This document shows positions 30,816 to 38,737 of a stretch of DNA of 41,704 bases, piece after piece. How positions within the stretch are numbered: the stretch's first letter is position 1; each line of letters begins with the position of its first letter. The stretch is from assembly GCA_010015745.1 (NCBI GenBank), contig ML978336.1:1-41704 (forward strand), given 5' to 3'. The position numbers and the translations under genes were made by a program. Source of the stretch: Setomelanomma holmii. Its lineage: Eukaryota; Ascomycota; Dothideomycetes; Pleosporales; Phaeosphaeriaceae. The notes under the pieces were generated by a model that worked only from the letters and a program-made list of their open reading frames with translations, did no database searches and was not told where the DNA came from.

Positions 30816-31317
30816 GCTGATCCAAATCGCTAACATTAGTTACTTGGCTACAGCAATAGGTGACTAGGGTGACTGCCAATCTTACAAAGGAGAGCGGGAG
30901 TAAAACCTCAACATTCTTAGTAAACCGTGGATAGACTAACCTGACCTGTACTAAGACCATCACTGCAAGCGGGCCGACGACAGCATAACGATGCGCGACT
31001 CCACTTGCCTACTGCACACACACACGGCCCGCAGATGGGGATCTAAAAGCGTGCCGATCCGTGAAGCAGCTTGAGTGGGTCGTTAGCGTTGCACGAACTG
31101 ACATAGCATGAAAGCCCGTCACAGGACTAGCAGGGTTGGTGAGCATTCATGGCATGTGGCTGAGTTCAGTGCTTGTGCATCTATGTTTCGAGTGGATGGA
31201 GGACAAATGTTACCAGGATTCATCAGTCGCGCATATGAAGAAAGCTGAACAGCGCTGTTAGTGATGTAAACAGTCACATCCTTGGTTGGTGTACGGAGAA
31301 AGTTTAGTGTTGGATGT
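30816..31317. other. Gene-free spacer
   Basis: No recognisable gene. It contains a CACACACACAC run near 31014-31024. Confidence 0.5.
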
Positions 31318-31476
31318 GGGAGCACAAGGCAGGTATGAATGAGGCAGAAGGTTGTTGTATTGAGAGAGCTACTGTAAGCGATTATATACACAACCAGATG
31401 AGTAAGCAGGTGACTAACAGAGTCACGTGAGATGCAGTTCACAGTGTACTGTGTGAACTGAGGTGCCAGGCTGACA
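31318..31476. mobile_element. Solo LTR with 5-bp target-site duplication
   Basis: A 159-bp sequence begins TGTTGG and ends CTGACA, and is flanked directly on both sides by TTTAG (31313-31317 and 31477-31481). It contains a TATA-like GATTATATACAC. A sister copy lies at 31602-31770. TG...CA ends plus a 5-bp duplication are the signature of a solo LTR left after recombination of an LTR retrotransposon. Confidence 0.85.
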
Positions 31477-31601
31477 TTTAGCAAGCCATGTGACGAATAG
31501 ACTACATGATCATGGTGCAGTTTATGATAGGGGTGGAATGTAATGGTAAGAGGATGTCAGCCTATTCAGGCTCGTCTCATTCGCGAATCTCGTCTATATA
31601 T

Positions 31602-31770
31602 TGTCAGATGTGAGAGAACAGAGCAGACATGAAGGAAGCAGAAGGTTGTTGTATTGAGCGAGCAATAGAGAGCGTTTATATACACAACCAAGATGAGTAA
31701 GCAAGTAACGTGAAGTCACATGAGAGATGTAGTTCACATGTACCTTGTGAACTAGAGTGCCAGGCTGACA
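31602..31770. mobile_element. Second LTR of the same family
   Basis: A 169-bp sequence with TGTCAG at the left and CTGACA at the right. It aligns along its length with the LTR at 31318-31476 (shared AGCAGAAGGTTGTTGTATTGAG, here given only in part: AGAAGGTTGTTGTATTGAG; TATATACACAACCA; GTGCCAGGCTGACA). Flanks differ (TATAT versus GCCTA), so no target duplication is seen. No primer-binding site or coding sequence lies between the two LTRs (125 bp). Confidence 0.75.
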
Positions 31771-32001
31771 GCCTAGTGGTGGAGGCAGACGAGTAAGGCG
31801 AGTATGGTCGGGCGGGTGGAAACGCGAAGGTAGTAGATACCAAAGCTAGCGAAGTTCAAGGTTCAGACAGCTAGTCGGTGGATGCGGCTGTTGAGGAGTT
31901 GGTGAAGGCATGGAGAAATTGCGCTATGGATGTAGAAGGGTCGACAATAGCCTAATATGTATTGCAATTCTCAGATTAGTCTTCTCCTTCTACCTACGTT
32001 G

Positions 32002-32241
32002 CTAGGTCCGTGACTTTGGGGTTACTAGATCCAGATCTCCCCGCTTTAGCCTCGCCAGTCCTCGCCTTATGCTCCTTAAGACGTTGGCTACGCTGTCGTC
32101 AACTAGCCCTAGATGCAGGAAGCGGAGGTTTATCATGACCTCAACGTCCTCAACTTGTGCTAAGCTCGCGTAGTCCAAGGGTGGTTGTAAGAAAGGACCT
32201 GTGCAATAGTACACGATACCGATGGATTGAAAGGATATCAC
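32002..32241 (-). CDS. Short open frame, unknown
   Basis: About 79 codons directly downstream of the DUF7924-like relic, sharing its strand; the ATG overlaps the relic's stop region. The end reads EDVEVMINLRFLHLGLVDDS and LRSIRRGLARLK, helix-prone and conserved-looking, but I recognise no family. It may be a fragment of a larger lost gene. Confidence 0.3.
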   Translation of the reverse strand: MISFQSIGIVYYCTGPFLQPPLDYASLAQVEDVEVMINLRFLHLGLVDDSVANVLRSIRRGLARLKRGDLDLVTPKSRT

Positions 32242-33650
32242 TATATGCCATCAGTCAATATCAGTTTCAGCTTATCGGTAGGAGACGCATTCTCTTCTCC
32301 ACGACTGGAGCTCGAAGGCGTCATGGGTATGTTAAACTGCAAGTTTAAACTTGACGCAGTTATCAAGCTTTGCGACTGTGTCCTTCTTGCCCGTTTCACC
32401 GACCAGTTCTGCCAAAATGGAGGAAGCGCCGCCTTAATAGACTTCAGACGTTCTCTCATGACATAGTCGATGTAGTAGTGCAGGATGTTCCGTGTTTCTA
32501 CCACGTCGCTCAACTTGTGTAAATGTGCCGACTCAATAGGCTCCATCCGATAGTATACCTCGCCATCCACTGGGTCTACCTCATGCCAATGAAGCCAGAG
32601 GAATGATGATATCATATCGGTGGTGAGGGAGACATGGCATGTTTTGAGCTGCGACGGGTCGCGGTCAGGGTACGCATGCGAGTAGAACTGGTGCATGTAG
32701 CTGACGATGAAAGCGCCATCGCGGGCAGCTTGGAGCCTAGCATTGATCTGATTGTCGCTGGACATGGCGGCTTTCTATTGCGCAGTGATGAACAGAAAGT
32801 GCGTGTCGCTGTGATGGACAGCGTTGTACCTGTCAGGGAGGTCAGCCATTGCGGTTGTGGAGAAAGAAAAGATAACCCCACTACTCTGCAATGTCATCCT
32901 GCTCACCCGAGAATGGTACCATCAGCGGTAGTTTATGTGTCCTGGCTTCTGTGGCGGTGATATATCCAATGCAGCCATCAGGCTGCGGTTGCGCAAGAAT
33001 ACCCCACTACTCAGGGACTGTAGATCGTGGCGGTGGGGGAAGATAATCCTTGATCAAATTGACTTGATCTTTGAGCGTCAATCCCGGTATACCGCCAGTA
33101 TGGGCCTCGCCATGGAAGAGGTGATGCCTGCCCATTATCCTGCGGTCTGTGCTTTCAATCTCCATTGCTGTCGCCCTCCGCAAATCGATGACTGCTCATG
33201 CATGTGGCGATGGCGCCTCCTTGCGAGTTATCCCAAGTGTCTTCACAAATTGCGCAAGCGCATCTGGAAATGGTGTGCTATGGTCGCGTGGGCGATGGGT
33301 TGCGGAGTGTAGACATCGGGCTGGCTTCACCTGCAGCAGAGAAGATGGGTCCGAGGGCGCGCAGTTTCTCCTCTGCGAGGGGAAGGCGAGCAGGACTGTG
33401 TCCGTGTTGGAGACAGCTCAGCTGCCGAGTTTTGCTCTGTAAAGGCCGCGCGGTCCACCTGTGCAGTCGCTTTAGTGCGGGCAGGTTGAGAGACAGCGCA
33501 CGACGAACTGGCGGAGGGACCGACGGTGTGGGAGGAGCACGAGAGTAGCGTTCAGCACAATGTGAGCACCAAGTAGTGGGCCGGGTACGCTTCGTGCAGT
33601 GCAGCGAGGCTTCACGGGTAGCGGGGCGATTAATTATCCCACTCAAAGCG
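32241..33650 (-). pseudogene. DUF7924-like relic, copy 2
   Basis: The well-preserved part (32765-32241) reads ARLQAARDGAFIVSYMHQFY, SSFLWLHWHEVDP, VYYRMEPIESAHL, YYIDYVMRERLKSIKAAL and a Ser-rich tail. Just upstream is FLFITAQ followed by TAG where the relative at 7.3-8.6 kb has Trp (Q-W-K). Further upstream, in changing frames, come LIKDYLPPPRSTVPE, ILAQPQPDGCIGYITATEA, ALAQFVKTLGITRKEAP and possibly the basic N-terminal region up to about 33650. Several TAG/TGA stops and at least two frameshifts make it a dead gene. Same superfamily as the gene at 7283-8597 but divergent. Confidence 0.6.
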
Positions 33651-34001
33651 TTTGCGCATCATCAGATCAAACTTGCATATGATGGCGAGGTTGTGAGATG
33701 GGTTGATGCGATGATGGCCTGTTGTTTTTGTTGTTGTTGACAGCTGCCGACAGCCTAAAACAATACCGGTAGCCCTAGATTCTTTGGCGGTAGCAAGTAC
33801 GCTTGACCCACCTCAGGTAGTCAATTCAAAGTTTGTATATAAATTTGTATGTAAACTTCAGCTCTTAGCAACTTACGTAATGTTAGAGTTATCAGATAAC
33901 TTTATATTACAAAAACATTCTGTTGCCTTAGGTATTTAAGAATAATCAAAAATTGCCTAATTTGGACTAGTATTGGCTAAGTTAGCAACCCATTTACCAG
34001 C
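33651..34001. other. AT-rich spacer
   Basis: The part from about 33820 to 34000 is visibly AT-rich with no open frame. Nothing else is recognised. Confidence 0.5.
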
Positions 34002-34275
34002 CTAGTCTGTGTGGTAGAAGAAGCTGATCAATCTTTCCAGTTGCTCACGGGGCACATGACCCATGTCGATAACACCTTCGAATTGCTCCTTCATAGATTT
34101 GTGAGCAAGAAAAATATTGACAATGAAGGGAGTTTTCACTGACTTTAAAACCGCCGTTGCATGCTTTGCAAAACACCTTAGACTGAGAGCAAACAACGAT
34201 ACGATGGACGTGAAAAGTCTCAGAACCATAAGTCAATATCAGGTCTGTGAATTTGCCCTGTTCACGCAGTCTGAA
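34002..34275 (-). pseudogene. BTB/POZ-domain gene fragment
   Basis: Reading leftward from about 34275: GKFTDLILTYGSETFHVHRI, VVCSQSKVFCKACNGGFK, an intron (34143-34089, GTCAGT ... ATGAAG), then EQFEGVIDMGHVPREQLERL and ISFFYHTD. This is the first two thirds of a fungal BTB domain (D-L-x-I/L, V-H-+-x-V-V-C, G-F-K-E). No in-frame ATG precedes it (TGA upstream) and the frame ends soon after Y-H-T-D-W, so both ends of the gene are lost. BTB domains mediate dimerisation or cullin-3 binding. Confidence 0.75.
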
Positions 34276-34448
34276 CCGTCAGCGAGCTAGATATCGGTAT
34301 AATAATCGAGCCGGTTGCCATACTCTGATATATTTGACAACAGCTTTTGGCTGAGACTTGAAGACCTGGTCATGTTAGAATGAGCCGTTCTCTGAATTAG
34401 GACCACTTTTTTTCGCGCAGGTAACGAGCTGTGAGAGAAGTACTCAAT

Positions 34449-34513
34449 TGTGACGGTATAAAACACCTTGTATACGGAACGATACACAAGGTCGGCCTTT
34501 TTGTACCGTTACA
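34449..34513 (+). repeat. TRIM left terminal repeat
   Basis: 65 bp with TATA box (GGTATAAAACACC). Its inner part CCTTGTATA ... TACACAAGG can fold back. It ends TACCGTTACA, nearly the inverse of its start TGTGACGGTA. Confidence 0.85.
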
Positions 34514-34794
34514 GTTATGAGCTCGGAATCGCTTGGGCGTGCATCAGCAGCTACAAACAGAACTGGTAGGTGGGTGACCACAAACGAGCAGACTACCAAC
34601 AAGAACAAAATCCCTACAAAAACCAGTGTTCGAATCACCGGAGGAGCAGTATCCAATCTCGAGACCCTGTGGAGGGTGACAACCTACGTCCCTGAGGAGG
34701 GTGAAAACCTAGTCTATTGAGCCCTGGAGAGGGTGAAAACTCATTTAGTGTCAGCTCTGCACTATGTCTACGATTTCGTTCGAGCTGGGGGGCG

Positions 34795-34859
34795 TGTGAC
34801 GGTATAAAACACCTTATATACGGAACAGTACACAAGGTCGGCCTTTTTGTACTGTTACA
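34795..34859 (+). repeat. TRIM right terminal repeat
   Basis: 65 bp, same as the left repeat except for four bases, including TTGTATAC to TTATATAC and TACCG to TACTG, both C:G to T:A type if the left copy is ancestral. Confidence 0.85.
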
Positions 34860-34864
34860 TCAAC

Positions 34865-36279
34865 TTATGAACGCGTGAATATTTCAGCAATACTGAAGCA
34901 ATTGTCTGCAGATCTAACTTAGAAAGTTCGATCAACAAAGGAGACAAGAGAAATTTCATTCAAGAAGCTTGGTGTACCAATCGTTCAGTTGAAAGAGTGC
35001 GAGAGTCACAAAGAAATTTTCGGTAGCAAGCTTTAGCACGAGAGTCAAGCAGGCTTGCTGATGGCGGCCTCTGTAGCTTTCCTCCAGCTAGCGTAAGTTA
35101 GGTCTTGATGCAAATAATGCTAAAGATAAGGACACTGGGCAAAAGCTTGAGCTATCACAAATCATATTTCAGGAAAAGGTTCAGCTTAGGCTTAACCTTT
35201 TTTTTCAATTACAATTTCTTGACTGGAAAGCGCACCATTCAGGTACAAGGCACTACGCAACAAGTTCTCAACAAGATCCATCTTCAGTTAAAGCAGGTTT
35301 CAGAGCTGCTCTGAGAGGAAGATAGAGATATATGGTTCAGAGAGCTAATCTTGACTAAAAATGGGACGTATGAGCATGACGTATGGGATGAGTAAAGGTG
35401 TTGCGCGCAATTGCTGATTGGTCGCTCCAGTCATACATAATGGTTTTCGTAGCCATAACATACATTGTGATTTGGCCAAAGACACCTCGCGTCTTCCTCT
35501 TGCCTGTGTACACCCGTTGTTGCGTCCGTCCCCAACATGCGCTTGACGTGTGCAGCAACGTGTATAGATACAGTAGTCCAAGACCGCGCTAGGCATACAG
35601 CAGACCCGGGTCAGTCTCATGGTCTTGTTGCGGTATTCAGGATTGGCGCAGTGCGGCTTTTCGACCGGGCGCGGTGTTCGCAACCGCGCCATGAAAGATC
35701 GTCACAGCGTCTGGGCTAGTGGTCGTGGGTGACTGACACCTGCACTAGCCGTCGGTGCGAGAGCTGGCTCCGCGTGTAAGCAAGAGTCCCGCGAATGGGT
35801 GTGAGCGATTACAAGGGCGTCTGCGGCATTTAGCAAGCGGTGCGGCTGCAGCGGGCGCAGGTACGAGTCTACAAGTCATTCGTAAGCTATCAGCCTCGGG
35901 AGAGGGTTGCGCAAGCAAAGAGAGCTGAACAGGCGTTGGGTCGTGATTACTGACGATGATCTTGCCCAGGATTGCAGATGTGCGTTAGCTCCTCGGTTAA
36001 CCCCGCGGCGCGCAAGCATGACTTGATTGCAGGGAACTACACAGAATCAAGGGAGCAGCCTAGCCATGGGAACTTGACGGGAATTACTGTATGTTACAGT
36101 ACAGTACTGTACTGTACTTCTCACCTTGTTGCGCCGCAGCGACTTCAATGCTTGGCATGTAGAACAAGTTTGATCTCTAACGTCCGTCCCTACGTCGGGA
36201 GACGCACCCTGTCACGAGACGCTTTCACGATCGGACCTCCCCAGTCTCCCTTCTGCAGACTTATAAAACCATCGTCGCT
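34865..36279. other. Region without supported genes
   Basis: A decayed frame around 34880-35060 (SAILKQLSADL, KKLGVPIVQLKECESHKEIF) suggests a fungal coiled-coil protein remnant with stops, not identifiable. A 69-codon frame at 35105-35314 is Lys/Leu-rich without motif. The rest, to 36279, shows nothing apart from a palindrome at 36095-36116. Confidence 0.4.
36095..36116. repeat. 22-bp perfect palindrome
   Basis: The core is ACAGTACAGT followed by its exact reverse complement, with one more T/A pair outside. It also reads as a short (GTACA/GTACT)-type tandem repeat. A related TTTACTGTACTG occurs near 36640. Confidence 0.9.
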
Positions 36280-36567
36280 ATGTTACTGTTTTATAGCTAC
36301 TTCTCCTCCATAACACTAACCTCCGGTAAGAGCTACTGCGTGGTGGGTCGTGCTGCTGATCATTTCATCAACGGCGTGCATCGCCTCTTCAACTATACAC
36401 CCCTGTTTGTTCATAACTTCGTAGGTTTCTCTAACAACTGGTGGCCTAGGGCGAAAGCGCGACTAGGAAAGAGTATCTTCATGGGCTTCAAAGGCTTATT
36501 CGACGTAGGAAGTGGGCATGCCGGGATTTTCGCTGGTAAGAAGGGGAATTGCTTGAAAGGCTCCTAG
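36280..36567 (+). CDS. Hypothetical 95-residue protein
   Basis: Open from ATG 36280 to TAG 36565-36567. It starts with a hydrophobic stretch (MLLFYSYFSSITL) that could act as a signal anchor, followed by FNYTPLFVHNFVGFSNNWW and a Gly/Lys-rich end. No family recognised. It could be a chance frame. Confidence 0.3.
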   Translation: MLLFYSYFSSITLTSGKSYCVVGRAADHFINGVHRLFNYTPLFVHNFVGFSNNWWPRAKARLGKSIFMGFKGLFDVGSGHAGIFAGKKGNCLKGS

Positions 36568-36779
36568 GAAGACGGGCCGCTCTAGCGTATGTGGGCATGC
36601 AGCAGCCCGCAGCAGCGTGCTCACATATCACCGTAATTTACTGTACTGAACCCTGCGCTACACCTGCTTCAGGCTGTAACGTAAATTCAAAGCGGATGTA
36701 GTAAGCTACAGTCACGTGGCTAACAGAAGTAAAGGCACGCCATGCCTGCAACGATGCCGCTCAGATTGAGAGGAGTGTT

Positions 36780-37043
36780 ATGATCCGTTATAAGCTGCTC
36801 AAGGCTGAGAAGGCAGACACAGCCAAGCGCTGCAGCATTACGGGTGTGAAGAGTGGCCCAACTCGCATTAACTATAGAAGCGTGCAGAGACAACTGAATG
36901 TGAACAAAAGTGGAGTTGATCTTTTTAAGAAATTTATGGCCGCAATATCTCGGCCCTGGAATCTCTATGTGAAGACGAGATCGTTTATGCTGGATAGCAT
37001 GGATGTATTAGCGGAAGAGGCGGAACATGGTATTGCTATATGA
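36780..37043 (+). CDS. Hypothetical 87-residue protein
   Basis: Open from ATG 36780 to TGA 37041-37043; basic in the first half (MIRYKLLKAEKADTAKRC), acidic at the end (DVLAEEAEHGIAI). I recognise no motif; possibly a fragment. The space between 36568 and 36779 holds nothing I can name. Confidence 0.3.
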   Translation: MIRYKLLKAEKADTAKRCSITGVKSGPTRINYRSVQRQLNVNKSGVDLFKKFMAAISRPWNLYVKTRSFMLDSMDVLAEEAEHGIAI

Positions 37044-37254
37044 GCGCTGAAGCTCGTTTTAGAACAGACTCTGAAGTGTCGTTCGCAAAGAAGTCGCAAG
37101 CAATGTAACTAGCAGAAGAAAGGACAATACAGCTGCGGACCCAATTGCCATAGTAATGTCTATATTTTTCTGCTGCTGACCTAACATATATAATGTGAAC
37201 GTCCTAGAATAACGCTCTCTACGGATCAGGGGCACCTTGCCACAGAAGTCTGCC

Positions 37255-38190
37255 CTAATTCTTCTCCGGCACGTTGGACACAAACACTGAAAGAACAGCA
37301 GCATAAGCAGCCGATGCTGCCATTGTCTCGAAGCTAGATACCTTCAGGAAGAGCGATACGAGAAATACAAGAACCAGTATGCAGACGGAAACGACTACAA
37401 GCTGGGTGTTTCGGGATGACACGTGCGACAAGATGGCCAAAGGAGCCACGAGAAAGGCGGCCGTCAACCCTGCCGTCGTTACACGTCCAATGATGTCGGC
37501 TATCAGGATCGTGTTCTGGTACGACCATGTGCGACCTTGTCCGGCGAACGACCTGAAGCCCTCCTCGTCGTTCTCAGCCTTTCTCGACAGTCTCCAGTAG
37601 CGAAAGACTCGCAAGTACTTGTGCAGCCAGCGCTGGAACGGGTCCGTCCTGGCTCGCGTCCCTAGGTCTACTCTAAGCAGCCTGGTCTTGTGTATTTCGT
37701 GCAAGGTGAGGTCATGCCGCAACCTGGATTGTTTCTCGTCGTCGAGCAACGAGAACGTCTCCATGGTCATGATTTTGTTGAAGGCAGCCAGAGCATCATC
37801 TGTTTGTTGGATTTTGTCAATCAAGCACGGCAGCTACAGACATCACTACCCACCATATTGTCTAATAAGGTCGCGCAGCTTCAAAATGAACTCTAGGGTG
37901 ATGGTGTCGTTAATGTCAGGGGCGTTGGAGTCCCGCTTGCTATGTTTGAGCCCCAGTCGATCGGTAGACGAAGGACTAAGATCCAGGCTAAGGCCAGCTT
38001 GGTAGATGGTGTGGTCCATCTTAGCGATTTCCACTTCCAGGAAGCGGAGGTTCAGCAGATGTGTGGTCTTGAATCGACGAAAGCCATGGAGGGTGAGATT
38101 GTTGTCTGCGGTGCTGGTCGCCCAGCAGCTTCGGAAGATGTCCGTGATGTCGTAGTTTGGAGGCTCAGTATGCGAGGCTGGTTCAGACAT
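37255..38190 (-). CDS. DUF6594-like protein with C-terminal transmembrane helices
   Basis: The start at ATG 38190 (MSEPASHTEPPNYD) has a purine at -3; the frame is also open to 38364 but that extension looks like leader. Exon 1 (38190-37854) and exon 2 (37799-37255) are joined by an intron at 37853-37800 (GTGGGT ... AACAAACAG), phase 1, giving LRDLIRQYDDALAAFNKIM and 293 residues in all. The N-terminal two thirds are helical (LLNLRFLEVEIAKMDHTIYQ; RLRHDLTLHEIHKTRLL). The last third has three hydrophobic helices (ILIADIIGRVTTAGLTAAFL, LVVVSVCILVLVFLVSLFL, ETMAASAAYAAVLSVFVS). This is the layout of fungal DUF6594 proteins, whose function is unknown. No defect is visible. It is divergent from, and 547 bp away from, the PNP-NB-ARC-TPR gene. 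Confidence 0.85.
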
Positions 38191-38737
38191 GACGGAGAAT
38201 GAGTACGAGTAAGGAGCGACACAGAAACGACTACGGCGAAAGCGTGGCTCCAGCTGGGATCGCACTTTTTGACAAAATGATCTGTCTCTAGTAAATAAAC
38301 TCGCAAAGATGTTTGTTGTCTTATATGCGCAGCTTGGTAGTGCTAGGCTTTCCTGTATCTGCATGCCATCTGCGAGCGGGGCTCACCGCTGGTAATACTG
38401 GGACAGGCTTACCGTGCCTGACGCTGCTACATATCTGGCCAACGACGAGCAAGCGGCAGCGAGCCAGCCACAAGACCGGGCCGCAGCGCAGCCAACGAGA
38501 CGCTACCACACGCGCCCATCGCGTCTCCACGTCTCCTCCCCCAAGGCTGGCTGCCAGAGGCACCTTCTGCGCCCCATCAGACAGCAACCCCAGCCCAGAA
38601 TCCCAGCGCAGCATGTCAGCAGGCAGCGACCAGGCTGAGGCGGCGATGCTCACCTGCGCACGCTCGTCCTCGCAAAACGCTGTGCCTTCCACAGCGCAAC
38701 ATCTGCTGTCTGCGTGGTATTCCGTTATTGCGCAAAC
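38191..38737. promoter_or_regulatory. Divergent promoter region
   Basis: The 547 bp between the starts of the DUF6594-like gene and the NLR gene must contain both promoters. The left third is AT-richer (TAGTAAATAAACTCGC near 38290), the right part is CAG/GCC-rich. No specific operator recognised. Confidence 0.5.

Larger units (their letters stand above)
34449..34859 (+). mobile_element. Miniature LTR retrotransposon (TRIM), copia-type primer site
   Basis: Two 65-bp direct repeats, 34449-34513 and 34795-34859, both begin TGTGACGGTATAAAAC and end GTTACA. They differ at four positions (about 94% identical by eye). Each holds a TATAAAA box. Immediately after the left repeat comes GTTATGAGCTC, complementary to an initiator-tRNA-Met anticodon region, i.e. 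a copia-style half-tRNA primer-binding site. Just before the right repeat is GCTGGGGGGCG, a plausible polypurine tract. Flanks are TCAAT (34444-34448) and TCAAC (34860-34864), a near-perfect 5-bp duplication. The 281-bp interior has only a 67-codon frame starting within the primer site (34517-34720), with no protease, RT or integrase, and three imperfect repeats of CCCTGNGGAGGGTGAMAACC. It would need proteins from another element to move. Confidence 0.85.

Noticed and set aside
33820..34000. AT-rich stretch as an origin or centromere-like element
   Set aside because: Too short and without any repeated or known motif; only base composition supports it.
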